DNA of 48,495 bases, taken from Candidatus Coatesiibacteriota bacterium. Lineage in GTDB: Bacteria > RBG-13-66-14 > B26-G2 > WVWN01 > G020348885. The position numbers were made by a program, and so were the translations under genes. Positions 1-8,415 of this stretch are shown here, piece by piece. Every line of letters starts with the position of its first letter. The first letter of the stretch is position 1. The stretch is taken from the NCBI GenBank assembly GCA_020348885.1, contig CP070755.1, positions 2,453,616-2,502,110 on the forward strand. Reading direction: 5' to 3'. Below the pieces are notes generated by a model. The model searched no databases, was not told the DNA's origin, and saw only the letters and a list, made by a program, of their open reading frames with translations.

Positions 1-1
1 G

Positions 2-823
2 TTGACCGAAGCCGGGTACGTCGGCGAAGACGTCGAAAATATCCTGCTGAAACTCCTCGTAGCCGCCGGCGGCGACGCCCGCCGCGCGCAAGTCGGTATC
101 ATATACATAGACGAGATCGATAAAATCGGGCGCCGTGCCGAGAACCCGTCGGTAACGCGGGATGTTTCCGGCGAGGGCGTCCAGCAAGCGCTGTTGAAGA
201 TAATCGAAGGTTCGGTCGCGAACATCCCGCCGCAGGGCGGCCGGAAACACCCGCACCAGGCGTTCATACCGTTGGATACCACCGATATCCTGTTCATCTG
301 CGGCGGGCACTTCGAGGGGTTGGACGATATTATCGCGCGCCGGTCCGGCGAAACGGCCATAGGCTTCGGCGCCGAACTGAAGATCAATAAGTTCAAGAAG
401 TCACCGCTTTCGGACGAAATCGAACCGGGCGACCTGCTCGAGTTCGGGTTGATACCCGAACTTATCGGGCGCCTCCCCGTTGTCGCGACGCTGGATGAGT
501 TAACCGAAGACGAGCTTGTAACGGTGTTAACGAAACCCAGAAACGCCGTCGTCAAGCAGTACGAGAAGATGCTGGCGCTGGAGGGGGTGGAACTCACGGT
601 TACCGACGGCGCCCTGCGGGCGATGGCCCGGGCGGCGGGCGAACGTGGCTCCGGCGCCCGCGGGCTCCGGGCCATAATGGAACGCTTTATGACGGACGTG
701 ATGTTCGACATCCCCGGCCGGGAAGACGTCGCGAGGGTTGTAATCGACAAAGCGACCGTCGAGAAGGACCGGCCGCCCAGGATAATCACAGTCGGCGGGT
801 CGGAGATGGGGCTGGCGAGTTGA
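2..823 (+). CDS. clpX: ATP-dependent Clp protease ATP-binding subunit ClpX (5' truncated by window edge)
   Basis: AAA+ unfoldase that recognises tagged proteins and feeds them to ClpP. The reading frame is open from the first bases, so the true start lies outside; the zinc-binding domain and Walker A (roughly the first 145-150 residues of a ~420-residue family) are missing. Visible parts are the pore loop GYVGED (residues 5-10 here), Walker [10 protein letters not shown] (33-41), the [10 protein letters not shown] pore-2 region, GGRKHPHQ, the [11 protein letters not shown] box and the sensor-II segment GARGLR. These match ClpX closely and exclude ClpA, ClpC and HslU. It ends before a good intrinsic terminator, so it is probably the last gene of its unit. 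Confidence 0.97.
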   Translation: MTEAGYVGEDVENILLKLLVAAGGDARRAQVGIIYIDEIDKIGRRAENPSVTRDVSGEGVQQALLKIIEGSVANIPPQGGRKHPHQAFIPLDTTDILFICGGHFEGLDDIIARRSGETAIGFGAELKINKFKKSPLSDEIEPGDLLEFGLIPELIGRLPVVATLDELTEDELVTVLTKPRNAVVKQYEKMLALEGVELTVTDGALRAMARAAGERGSGARGLRAIMERFMTDVMFDIPGREDVARVVIDKATVEKDRPPRIITVGGSEMGLAS

Positions 824-851
824 GGGAGTACCGAGAAACGATAGTGAAATC

Positions 852-876
852 GGCGGGCTGTTGGCCCGCCTTTATT
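852..876 (+). terminator. Intrinsic terminator after clpX
   Basis: A 7-bp GC stem (GGCGGGC at 852-858 with GCCCGCC at 864-870) around a 5-nt loop is followed by TTTATT, 29 nt after the clpX stop. Confidence 0.85.
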
Positions 877-934
877 AATCTTCGAATCATCAATAGTATT
901 CCGAGAAAAGTAATCCCGGGAAAATAGCGAGTAT

Positions 935-2095
935 TTAGAATCGGGCGTTCATATTAACGTAGAAGTAATGTCGGGTAGGAACGAATACGGAGTGATACCC
1001 GTTTCCGTCTGGGTCGTAACCGATATTAACTTCTTTTTCAGGTATCCTAGTCTGGTAGTTAGGAACTATTTTAAAATGGCCCCCGGCGAACGTAAACGCG
1101 GCGCCGACGATGCAGTACAGATACTTATCGTACGTTTCATCGTAGTTTTCCGTTTTCCACCAGTCGCGGCTGCCGGTGTCAGGTTCTACGAAGTCGAAAC
1201 GCCCTAATACGTCGAACCAGGGAAAAACGTGGGCCGTCGCGTGACCCGTAAATAGATAACTGACTACGTCTCTTTGGTACGGGCGCTTACCGGACCAATC
1301 GTCGAAAACGTCGCCTTCAACCCGTTCGAAATAACCGGTTCCAAGGGTCAAGTAACGATGGTCGAAACCTATAAGCGCGCCGTACGTATTGGCTTTGAAA
1401 GGTCCAAAAGTTATGTCTTCGTCACCGCGAGACCAGTATTCAGTTTCGGTATCGCCGAATAAGTTACCGCAGTGTAGTAAACCGTTTATACTGAACCCCC
1501 CCAGAAACCCGAAGGACGCCAGAGGGAAGACACTCAAGCGGTATTCCGCGGCTTTTCCGCGGCCATATATGTCGCCGTCGGTGAAGGAAAAATGATGCGT
1601 TAAATAATCCGGAAATACATCGCCGGCGATTCCGGCTCCGAACTTCTCTTCGTCGATAAAATTGTGGTCTTCCACGCCTACGCTTTTGACGAAACGCCAA
1701 CCCCAGAGTTCGTCTTCGTAATAGACCCAGGGCGTTTTAACCAAACCTATATATAGTTCGTGCCGCGGGATCAGGTTAGCGAATCCTGCATACGCGTAAC
1801 GTATATAATTCGACCCATAGTCGCTGAGAACTAGTTCTGCATATAAGTCGTCGGTAACGTCCAACTTAAAACCCAAATACGCGGCACCCAACCCGAACGA
1901 GTTTCTGTACTTCCTTTCCGTCTCCGTCGTCGGTCTACCTTTTACTTCTTTCTGCTCTTCCGTCAGGTTTAAGTAGTAGTAAGGCGATACTTCGCCTATT
2001 ATTTCGAGCGGGAGGTTCGGGAGTTCAACGGCCCGCGCGTTAGGTATAACCCACTGTACAAAAAGCGCGATAACGAAGGCGAACCGGTATCTCAT
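935..2095 (-). CDS. Porin-like outer membrane beta-barrel protein (paralog 1)
   Basis: Predicted outer membrane barrel of 386 residues. It has an N-terminal signal sequence (hydrophobic stretch after MRYR, Ala-rich exit near NARA), alternating aromatic/polar strands throughout, and a C-terminal Phe typical of barrels inserted by the Bam machinery. The segment with LYIGLVKTPW resembles the short conserved strand of phosphate-selective-porin-like proteins, but I cannot assign a named family. I chose ATG 2095 over GTG 2113 because GAGGAG sits 5 nt before 2095 and overlaps the codons just after the GTG. It lies 48 nt downstream of a paralog of similar length, with which it shares most of its conserved blocks, so the pair is probably co-transcribed. 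Transport of a solute or sugar is an inference only. Confidence 0.75.
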   Translation of the reverse strand: MRYRFAFVIALFVQWVIPNARAVELPNLPLEIIGEVSPYYYLNLTEEQKEVKGRPTTETERKYRNSFGLGAAYLGFKLDVTDDLYAELVLSDYGSNYIRYAYAGFANLIPRHELYIGLVKTPWVYYEDELWGWRFVKSVGVEDHNFIDEEKFGAGIAGDVFPDYLTHHFSFTDGDIYGRGKAAEYRLSVFPLASFGFLGGFSINGLLHCGNLFGDTETEYWSRGDEDITFGPFKANTYGALIGFDHRYLTLGTGYFERVEGDVFDDWSGKRPYQRDVVSYLFTGHATAHVFPWFDVLGRFDFVEPDTGSRDWWKTENYDETYDKYLYCIVGAAFTFAGGHFKIVPNYQTRIPEKEVNIGYDPDGNGYHSVFVPTRHYFYVNMNARF

Positions 2096-2143
2096 AATAA
2101 CTCCTCTTCGCACAGCCTTCGGTAACTCGTAGTTTCGTTGGAT

Positions 2144-3391
2144 CTAAAAGATAAGGTCCATATTGACATAGAACCTGTGTTCCGTCGTTACGAAATACGC
2201 GGGGTGATAATCTTCGTATTGATTCTCGGCTATATTGTATCTCATTTCGGGAAATCGGGTTTGGTAGTTGGGTACGAACTTAAAATGCCCTTCGTAGAAA
2301 GTGAACCCGGCGCCGGCGGTAACGTCCAGATACGCGTCGAAACTCTCGTCCCAGTACGGCGTGTACTTTTCATCCCTGCGGCCCGTGTCCGGGTCTACCA
2401 GGTCGAACCGGCCGAGTAAGCCGAACCACCCGGATAAGTGCGCGGTACCGTACCCCGTAATAAGCCGGCTTTTCACGTCTTTATAGTAAGGTTCGTGGTA
2501 AGGCGGGTCTTCGTGATATTCGTGAAGAATACGCCCGCGGATATGTTCGAAATACCCTGCGCCGAGCGTAAAAAAACCGTGTTCGAAACTTACAAGCCCG
2601 CCGTAACATAGTTCCGTAAACGGCCCGAAGGTAAGGTCGACATCACCAGCGTGCCAGTAAAACGTGTATTCGTCCGCGAAAAGGTTGCCGTAGTGGACGA
2701 GCCCGTTTATACTTAAACCGGCGAAAAAGCCGGAAGTAGGCGGAAGGAAGAACGTTACCCTGTATTCGACGTCTTTTCCACGTTCATTACCGTAGTAGTC
2801 GCCGCCGGGTTCAAAACCACGGCCGTTCGTAAACGTAACGTGATGTTGGACGTAACCTTTGACGACGGTTCCTTCGACGCCTATACCGTAGTCACTTTCG
2901 TCGACAAAATCGAATTCATCTACTCCGACGTGTTTGACGTTACGCCAACCCCATATCCCGTCTTCGTAATCGACCCAGGGCATTTTAACGAGGCCAAGGT
3001 ACAGTTTATGGCGCGGTATCAGATTGTCCAAACCGACGTAAGCATATCGTATAAAATCGTCCGTATCTTCGGAATAGTAAAGAGTCAGTTCCGCGTCTAT
3101 ATTTTCGGTAACGTCGAAATCGAATCCAAGATAAGCCGTTTTGACATTGAAGCCGTTGTAGTATTTACGTTCCGTATCGGTAACTCGTCTTCCCTTTACT
3201 TCCTTTTGAGTTTCGGTCAAGTTCAACCAATAGTAAGGCGAAATTTCGCCCGTTATTTCGACCGGCAAACCCGGGAGGTCGATAGCTCCGGCCGAAATTG
3301 TAGCAATGGTAAGGAGGACTATAATAAAAACGCCCGGTACGTTTTCTATGGGCTTCCGATTGTATAAGACGTTTATTCGCTTTCGTTCCAT
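2144..3391 (-). CDS. Porin-like outer membrane beta-barrel protein (paralog 2)
   Basis: Second member of a tandem pair, 415 residues, ending in aromatic Phe. It shares with its neighbour the blocks PGLPVEITGEISPYYWLNLT, QKEVKGR, TERKY, NLIPRHKLYLGLVKMPW, GWRNVKHVGV, SINGLVHYGNLF, LTFGPF and NYQTR. The N-terminus carries a basic region and then a hydrophobic signal core (residues ~19-35), an unusually long n-region. ATG 3391 is supported by a promoter ending 8 nt upstream and by AAGGA close to the start. The conserved tail [RH].FYVNM....F is probably the last barrel strand. The family is unknown to me; a porin or TonB-independent channel is likely. Confidence 0.75.
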   Translation of the reverse strand: MERKRINVLYNRKPIENVPGVFIIVLLTIATISAGAIDLPGLPVEITGEISPYYWLNLTETQKEVKGRRVTDTERKYYNGFNVKTAYLGFDFDVTENIDAELTLYYSEDTDDFIRYAYVGLDNLIPRHKLYLGLVKMPWVDYEDGIWGWRNVKHVGVDEFDFVDESDYGIGVEGTVVKGYVQHHVTFTNGRGFEPGGDYYGNERGKDVEYRVTFFLPPTSGFFAGLSINGLVHYGNLFADEYTFYWHAGDVDLTFGPFTELCYGGLVSFEHGFFTLGAGYFEHIRGRILHEYHEDPPYHEPYYKDVKSRLITGYGTAHLSGWFGLLGRFDLVDPDTGRRDEKYTPYWDESFDAYLDVTAGAGFTFYEGHFKFVPNYQTRFPEMRYNIAENQYEDYHPAYFVTTEHRFYVNMDLIF

Positions 3392-3399
3392 TCATCCTT

Positions 3400-3428
3400 A
3401 ATATAAGGAAAAGTTGTCCGTCTTTCAA
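3400..3428 (-). promoter_or_regulatory. Sigma-70-type promoter of the tandem barrel genes
   Basis: On the minus strand TTGAAA (3428-3423), a 17-nt spacer and TATATT (3405-3400). The expected start of transcription falls 0-2 nt before the ATG at 3391, so the mRNA may be leaderless or nearly so. Confidence 0.65.
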
Positions 3429-3513
3429 GTGTTTCTATCGCAGGATATTCCACTTTTATCGCGCCGCAGTAAACGGGCGAACGCGGTTCAGGCGGCCGCC
3501 TTTTCGTTTTGCC

Positions 3514-3542
3514 TTGACTTTCCCCGCCCGTCAGAATAAATT
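3514..3542 (+). promoter_or_regulatory. Possible promoter of the GT2 gene
   Basis: TTGACT (3514-3519), 17-nt spacer, TAAATT (3537-3542), about 24 nt before the ATG at 3567. The -10 is weak (4 of 6). Confidence 0.4.
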
Positions 3543-3566
3543 GGAACGTGGAAGTATCGTGATGCC

Positions 3567-4631
3567 ATGACGGAGACGCGAGACAACGTGGCCAAGGTTC
3601 CGTTCGTTTCGGTGATAATCCCCTGCCGCAACGAGCGGGACTACATCGAACGGTGCCTTGAGACGGTATTCGCCCAGACCTGGCCGGCGGACCGACTCGA
3701 GGTCATCGTCGTCGACGGTATGAGCGACGACGGTACCCGCGAGATACTAGCCCGTCTGGTTAACCGGTACCCTAATTTAGAAATGGTCGATAATAACGAA
3801 CTGACCGCGCCTACGGCGATGAATATAGGCCTGGGCGCGGCGCGGGGCGATTTTATCGTAAGGGTGGACGCGCACGCGGCGATACCGCCCGAATACATCG
3901 AGATAGGGGTCGGATACCTCGAAAAACACCCGGACGTATGGTGCGTCGGCGGTCCCCGCAACAGGGTGGGAGAAACCCCGGAAAGCGAGTTGGTGGGCAC
4001 GCTCTCGAGCAGCGTGTTTACGACCGGCAATACCTACAAACGGGTCGGCGGGTACGAAGGGCCGACGGACCAGGTGGCGTACCCTATCTGGCGCCGCGTA
4101 GTTTTCGATAAAATCGGCCGTTTCGACGAGGATATGGTCCGAAACCAGGACGACGATATAGACGTACGCGTGCTGAGCGCCGGCGGGATAATTTACCAAC
4201 TCCAAAGGCTACGGGCGACGTATTACGTTCGTAGTACGGTCAGAAAAACTTTGCGGCAGTTCTTCCAGTACGCGTACTGGAAGCTCTTCGTGTTGAAGAA
4301 GAACGGCCGATTACCCGACTGGAAAGCGGCGGTTCCGACGGCGTTCTTTCTATCATTAATCGTTTTGGGGGTTATCGGTGGGTTCTGGATGCCGGCGGCT
4401 TACGCGGCGTTGGGAATCCTGGCGGGTTACGTTCTCGCCGCCGTCGCCTTCGCGTTCCTTACGGCTTTTAAATCCCGTTTATGGTTCTTACCGATTGTCC
4501 CGTTTCTCTTTGCCGCGCTGCACGCCGTTTACGCGTGGGGCTTTCTGAGAGGTTTCATTGACGCGTATATATTCGGCCTGACGGCCGCCGACGCCGCGGC
4601 CAAGGTATCTGCTACGAGGATTACGAGGTAG
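3567..4631 (+). CDS. Membrane-associated family 2 glycosyltransferase
   Basis: Inverting GT-A sugar transferase of 354 residues. The N-terminal domain starts with VSVIIPCRNE, then VVDGMSDDGT, and has the DxD-like metal/nucleotide-sugar motif in FIVRVDAHA; the acceptor-side region contains NQDDDIDVR, where the ED-type catalytic acidic residues are expected. The C-terminal third has three to four hydrophobic helices (about residues 255-345), placing the enzyme at the cytoplasmic membrane. The layout is like ExoA-type succinoglycan transferases, so a role in exopolysaccharide or cell-surface glycan assembly is likely; the substrate cannot be read. GGAAG about 12 nt upstream is a weak ribosome site. 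It stands alone between a divergent gene pair and a bidirectional terminator. Confidence 0.88.
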   Translation: MTETRDNVAKVPFVSVIIPCRNERDYIERCLETVFAQTWPADRLEVIVVDGMSDDGTREILARLVNRYPNLEMVDNNELTAPTAMNIGLGAARGDFIVRVDAHAAIPPEYIEIGVGYLEKHPDVWCVGGPRNRVGETPESELVGTLSSSVFTTGNTYKRVGGYEGPTDQVAYPIWRRVVFDKIGRFDEDMVRNQDDDIDVRVLSAGGIIYQLQRLRATYYVRSTVRKTLRQFFQYAYWKLFVLKKNGRLPDWKAAVPTAFFLSLIVLGVIGGFWMPAAYAALGILAGYVLAAVAFAFLTAFKSRLWFLPIVPFLFAALHAVYAWGFLRGFIDAYIFGLTAADAAAKVSATRITR

Positions 4632-4650
4632 CGATGGCTATATAACAAAA

Positions 4651-4674
4651 AAACCCGGGCTCTCAGCCGGGTTT
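4651..4674. terminator. Bidirectional intrinsic terminator between convergent genes
   Basis: 8-bp stem AAACCCGG (4651-4658) with CCGGGTTT (4667-4674). The upstream A-run 4647-4653 gives a U-tract for the minus-strand transcript; the plus-strand U-tract is shorter. It serves the genes ending at 4631 and 4694. Confidence 0.8.
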
Positions 4675-4693
4675 CGTAATTAAATGCGTTTAC

Positions 4694-5389
4694 TTAACGC
4701 CCCGTCTTCTTAAACAGGCGAGCGGAGTCTTCGAGGCGCCCGGTGAGCATGCTGGCGGAGACGGTCGCCGCGCTCACTATATAAACCTTTACGTTCGCGT
4801 CCGTTAATCGCCTCGCCGCCGAAAATGTCGTAACCGCGGCGGCGAATTCTGCATCGACCGGTTCCGGGGGTCCGGGCCGACGGTCGCCGCCCAATCCAAG
4901 TTCGTCGGCGAACTCCGCCGATAAGCCGTAGAGTATACAATCGTAGTAGACTTCGCGGCCCGAGAGTATGTGTTTTACCGCGTCCAGGGCCGCCTTACCC
5001 ATCTCCCCCAAATAACCTACCGATACGAACGGGCGTTCCGAGTCCGCGACGGGGAGTACCGACTCGCCGTCCCATACTTGGGGCTCCAGCCGCGTTAAAT
5101 CGTACTCCACGACAGCGGTTACGCCAGGCTCGGTATCGGCACTTAGCTCGTTCCCGTCGGCTCCCATCGCCGCCGCGACTTCCGCGAATAACTTCTCCTC
5201 CAGTTCGCAAACTCCACCAAGGGCCGCCCCCGAGAAACGAACGAGACCTCCAGAAAGCGTACCGCGTCCCACCTGGCCTAATAAATAAAGCGCTACGTCC
5301 GCCGGGAGGATACCAGGTCCAAGTTCGCCGCCGCAGATTAAATCGTAAACGGGGTCGCCGTCACTTCCATTTGCCTTCTTCGTAAACAT
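4694..5389 (-). CDS. Shortened aconitase-family protein lacking the Fe-S cysteines
   Basis: 231-residue protein. No family is obvious at first sight, but it aligns collinearly with the C-terminal ~60% of the aconitase-family large subunit encoded at 37775-39025. ILPADVALYLLGQVG (27-41) matches its DVILYLIGEMG segment (177-187). EYDLTRLEPQ (95-104) matches EFDVEGLEPM (262-271). ILSGREV (141-147) matches ILGGERV (314-320). YIVSAATVSASMLTGRLEDS (203-222) matches YLASPATVAVSALRGEITDP (395-414). The cluster ligand motif SCTNG is replaced by YLGEM (126-130), and the region with the other two cluster cysteines is deleted. The catalytic N-terminal ~160 residues, including GTDSH, are also absent. It cannot be an aconitase-type dehydratase as known; a non-enzymatic, binding or regulatory role, or decay, remain open. 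The start lies 29 nt inside the DUF389 gene, implying coupled translation. Confidence 0.7.
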   Translation of the reverse strand: MFTKKANGSDGDPVYDLICGGELGPGILPADVALYLLGQVGRGTLSGGLVRFSGAALGGVCELEEKLFAEVAAAMGADGNELSADTEPGVTAVVEYDLTRLEPQVWDGESVLPVADSERPFVSVGYLGEMGKAALDAVKHILSGREVYYDCILYGLSAEFADELGLGGDRRPGPPEPVDAEFAAAVTTFSAARRLTDANVKVYIVSAATVSASMLTGRLEDSARLFKKTGR

Positions 5390-6359
5390 AGTAGGGCACG
5401 AAACGGATTTCCAACCCGGCCTTCGACCCGAACGAACTCATTAATTCGCCGGTCGCTTCGTCGATAGTGTCGTTCGTCGGAGGTCCGGGGCCGGTGAGAG
5501 TAACTACCAGCGTTTCGCCGTCTTCGCCGTCAACCCAGTCGGCGGCCGCGATTGAGTATCCTTTCTTCGCCGGGAAGTGTTCGTTTAGCAGGGCGTTGAC
5601 CTTGTTCCCCCGGTTCTGAAAGCTTATGTCCGTCGCCAGAAAGTAAGCCATCGGCGCGGCTACGAGGAGCGCTAAAGCGACGGCTACCTTAATCGCCGCG
5701 GCGCGGCCTTCGCGGCCTTTCTTTCCCCGCACCGGCGAATACCCGAGCGCTATAAACACTAGCGTAGTTGCCAGTCCGATAGCGATTATATTCGCTAAGA
5801 AAAGCAGCCCCGCACCCAGAATAATCGCCGGTTCCAGGTTCCCGATACCGATTCCGACGGCGCCTAATGGTGGTACGAGCGCCGCCGCGATCGCCACACC
5901 CGGCAGAGACGCCGAAAGGTGCTTGTAAGCGAACGTATACGCTCCTGCCAACCCGGCGGCGAAAGCGACGCCCAGGTCGAGCAGCGTCGGTTCCGTCAAG
6001 GCCGTAACGTACCGGCCTTCGACGAAACCGGGCGCGAGTATCGCGACGGCGGTGGAGAACAAAACCGCCGCCAGGGCGCCACCGGCGATCGAACTTAAAA
6101 CCTGGCGTATTAGTTTTAAGTCGCCGCGAGAGAACGATAAACCGACGGCAATCACCGGCGACATCAGGGGCGCCACGAGCATTGCGCCTATAATTACAGG
6201 GATGCTGTCGAGAAGGAGCCCGAGCGTAGCGATGACCGCCGCGACGGCGGTCAACACGTAATACGTTTGGTCCGGTTTGGCCGCGCTCGCCAGGATGTCG
6301 TACGCTTCCCTTTGAGGCGTGAGTTTCGGCCTCGACCGGAAGATTCTTCTGATCGGCAT
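5361..6359 (-). CDS. DUF389 family membrane protein
   Basis: 332 residues with about six membrane helices (between residues ~35 and 245) and a soluble C-terminal tail. The segment DSIPVIIGAMLVAPLMSPV, followed by a second family block LPGVAIAAALVPPLGAVGIG, is the signature of DUF389 (TIGR00341-type) proteins, whose function is not settled. The C-terminal ~80 residues are predicted to lie outside the membrane. It follows the YtxH-like gene by 9 nt and overlaps the next gene by 29 nt, so it is part of a translationally coupled unit. Confidence 0.85.
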   Translation of the reverse strand: MPIRRIFRSRPKLTPQREAYDILASAAKPDQTYYVLTAVAAVIATLGLLLDSIPVIIGAMLVAPLMSPVIAVGLSFSRGDLKLIRQVLSSIAGGALAAVLFSTAVAILAPGFVEGRYVTALTEPTLLDLGVAFAAGLAGAYTFAYKHLSASLPGVAIAAALVPPLGAVGIGIGNLEPAIILGAGLLFLANIIAIGLATTLVFIALGYSPVRGKKGREGRAAAIKVAVALALLVAAPMAYFLATDISFQNRGNKVNALLNEHFPAKKGYSIAAADWVDGEDGETLVVTLTGPGPPTNDTIDEATGELMSSFGSKAGLEIRFVPYYVYEEGKWK

Positions 6360-6368
6360 TTTCGCTGC

Positions 6369-6620
6369 CTACTTGGCGCCGGCGGCTTTCTTGGATAGGG
6401 CTTTCTGCGCTTCGTCGACCACCTTCTCTATCTTCTCGACGGCCGCTTTCGTTACTTTCTCCGTCTCGTCTTTAACGTCGGCGGCGAATTTGGCGATATC
6501 CTCCCGGGTTTCGGCGCCGGCTTTAGGCGCGAAGAGAATCCCGAGTACGCTTCCTACAATACCGCCTACGATGAACGATAGGAACATCAATCCCGTGGTC
6601 TGTCCAGTACTATCGGCCAT
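6369..6620 (-). CDS. YtxH-like small membrane protein
   Basis: 83 residues: a Gly-rich membrane segment (about 10-32, with FIVGGIVGSVLGILFAPKAG), then a charged amphipathic helix rich in Lys, Glu and Ala. Helix plus APKxGxETR is the YtxH-like (gas-vesicle/general-stress-like) pattern. AAAGGAG lies 5 nt before the ATG. It sits between a DUF948 gene and a DUF389 gene; the YtxH-DUF948 pairing is common and suggests a membrane-linked stress or envelope role, though the molecular function is unknown. Confidence 0.85.
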   Translation of the reverse strand: MADSTGQTTGLMFLSFIVGGIVGSVLGILFAPKAGAETREDIAKFAADVKDETEKVTKAAVEKIEKVVDEAQKALSKKAAGAK

Positions 6621-6649
6621 GCTTACTCCTTTAACGATATGGTTACTGG

Positions 6650-7084
6650 TTATTCTTTATCTTCGGTGGCGCCGCCGGAAGTTACCGGTTCAGTACGTTC
6701 GGCGGCGAACCTGTCGCCGAAAATCTTCGTAACGAAGTCGGTTACCAAACCGACGACGTTAACTATAACCGCTATTTTGCTTATCAGGTTATCGTTGATG
6801 AAAGTAATCGTACCGGCGACCTTTCCGACGACCTCCCGGACTCGGGACGCCGAGTCCGCGAGTTCGCCCGATACCCTAGCAGCGTTGTCGGCCGTCGTTC
6901 TGGCCAGTTCTATCGTCTCGCGTACGTTTTTCATCGTCTCGGGCAGTTCTTTTTCGACGTCGCCGACGACTTTATTAAGCCCGCCCAGAGCATTCCCGAG
7001 ACGTATCAGGGCGTAAGCCAGCGTCGCCCCGACGACTACGAGGGCGAAAGCCCCCGCATAATATAAAAAGGCACTTGGTTGCAT
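6650..7084 (-). CDS. DUF948 family membrane-anchored coiled-coil protein
   Basis: 144 residues with one N-terminal membrane helix (about 6-28), then a long helical stretch with heptad-like spacing (residues 35-95). A second hydrophobic part follows near 100-120, and the tail is acidic and Ser/Thr-rich. This is the DUF948 layout, and the gene is followed, as often seen, by a YtxH-like gene. Its start is 20 nt after the end of the cysteine desulfurase gene. Function unknown; probably anchored in the cytoplasmic membrane with the coiled coil inside the cell. Confidence 0.8.
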   Translation of the reverse strand: MQPSAFLYYAGAFALVVVGATLAYALIRLGNALGGLNKVVGDVEKELPETMKNVRETIELARTTADNAARVSGELADSASRVREVVGKVAGTITFINDNLISKIAVIVNVVGLVTDFVTKIFGDRFAAERTEPVTSGGATEDKE

Positions 7085-7104
7085 AAATACTCCGAGTCAG
7101 TAAG

Positions 7105-8268
7105 TTATTTACCCGCTAACGGCGAAACCTCCAGCAGACGCCGCACAATCGCCGGTAGTATTCGTACTAAACGTTCGATCTCCTCTTCAGTGTTATACCG
7201 CCCCATGCTTATCCGGATGGAACCGCGGGCCACCTCCGGTTTGATACCCATAGCAAGGTGTACGTGCGACGGTTCCGGCGACCCGGAACTGCACGCCGAG
7301 CCTGTACTTACAGCGAAGCCCTCCGCGTCGAGAGCCAGAAGGATTGCTTCGCCATCTAGGCCGGGGAAACATACGTTCACCGTCCCGGGTAATACGTTCT
7401 CCGGGTGACCGACGATTATTGCTTCGGGCATATCTTCGTTAACCGCTTTTACCAGCCGTTTGCGGAGTTTGCCGAGGTGGTCCGCTTCTCGCTCCTGCCC
7501 ATTGACGGCCATCTCGAGGGCCTTGGCCAACCCGACAATTCCGGCGGCGTCGGTTGTACCGGCCCGACGCCCGCCCTCCTGATGCCCCCCGTGGATGATC
7601 GGCTCGAGTTCGACGCCGGAACGTACGTACAGGGCCCCTACGCCCTTAGGGCCGTAGAACTTGTGGGCCGCGATAGCCAGCATATCGGCATTAAGTTGCC
7701 CGACGTTCACCGGCAACTTACCGATCGATTGTACCGCGTCCGTGTGGAATAGAACGCCCCGTTCGCGGCAAATCCTGCCCAGTTCCGTAATCGGCTCGAC
7801 GGTCCCGACTTCGTTATTCGCGTGCATTACGCTAACGAGGACGGTATCGTCGCGAATAGCCGCTTCCAAATCGCCGGCGTTCACCGTCGCGGTCTCATCC
7901 ACCGGCAAGTAAGTTACGTCCCACCCTTCCTCCGCGAGCCAATCGCAGGGTTCCAGTACCGCCGGATGTTCCACCGGCGTCGTGATGACGTGGCGGCCCC
8001 TGTCGCGATAATTGTACGCGGCTCCTATAACGGCGAGGTTGTCCGCTTCGCTGCCGCCCGCCGTGAAGACGATTTCGTCGGGAGACGACGCGCCGAGGAG
8101 CCCCGCCACCTGCTCGCGTCGTTTCGCGACTTCGCGGCCGACCGCTTGTCCGAGTCGGTGGATACTCGACGGGTTGTAACCCTTTTCGGTGAAGAAAGGC
8201 GACATTTCCTCGACGACGGCCGGGTCGCAGACGGTTGTCGCGTTGTTGTCAAGATATACTTCGTTCAT
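7105..8268 (-). CDS. nifS: Cysteine desulfurase (NifS/IscS class)
   Basis: PLP enzyme that takes sulfur from cysteine as a persulfide for Fe-S clusters and thio-cofactors. It is 387 residues, normal for the family. Visible features: N-terminal YLDNNATT, His101 in VEHPAV, Asp177 in HTDAVQ, the PLP lysine Lys203 in AHKFYGPKG, RRAGT (234-238), and the mobile-loop cysteine Cys326 in STGSACSSG, the pattern of group I (NifS/IscS) enzymes. No iscU- or nifU-like scaffold gene adjoins it. Instead it heads a run with DUF948, YtxH, DUF389 and a cysteine-less aconitase-like gene. Start ATG 8268 lies about 18 nt after a predicted transcription start. The window has a second desulfurase of the SufS type at 36557-37735. 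Confidence 0.95.
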   Translation of the reverse strand: MNEVYLDNNATTVCDPAVVEEMSPFFTEKGYNPSSIHRLGQAVGREVAKRREQVAGLLGASSPDEIVFTAGGSEADNLAVIGAAYNYRDRGRHVITTPVEHPAVLEPCDWLAEEGWDVTYLPVDETATVNAGDLEAAIRDDTVLVSVMHANNEVGTVEPITELGRICRERGVLFHTDAVQSIGKLPVNVGQLNADMLAIAAHKFYGPKGVGALYVRSGVELEPIIHGGHQEGGRRAGTTDAAGIVGLAKALEMAVNGQEREADHLGKLRKRLVKAVNEDMPEAIIVGHPENVLPGTVNVCFPGLDGEAILLALDAEGFAVSTGSACSSGSPEPSHVHLAMGIKPEVARGSIRISMGRYNTEEEIERLVRILPAIVRRLLEVSPLAGK

Positions 8269-8292
8269 ACGTCGGCCCTTATACGGGATGGG

Positions 8293-8321
8293 ATATTATC
8301 AAATATAACAGGTTCAGTCAA
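8293..8321 (-). promoter_or_regulatory. Predicted promoter of the nifS-DUF389 operon
   Basis: Minus strand TTGACT (8321-8316), 17-nt spacer, TAATAT (8298-8293). This fits the promoter pattern used elsewhere in the window. Confidence 0.5.
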
Positions 8322-8380
8322 TATAATCCCGGCGGGTTATAACCGACCTTGCGCATTCCGTTTTTAACTACCGACGGGAC

Positions 8381-8409
8381 TTGACGTTGTTCAACCCCTA
8401 TCGTAAGAT
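8381..8409 (+). promoter_or_regulatory. Predicted promoter giving a leaderless GT-C mRNA
   Basis: TTGACG (8381-8386), 17-nt spacer, TAAGAT (8404-8409). Only 6 nt separate the -10 from the ATG at 8416, so transcription should begin at or next to the start codon. No Shine-Dalgarno sequence is seen. Confidence 0.5.
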
Positions 8410-8415
8410 GACGCG

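Noticed and set aside
4694-5389. Frameshifted or decayed pseudogene
   Set aside because: The frame is open, aligned blocks run in one frame to the stop, and length is consistent with continued translation; decay cannot be fully excluded.
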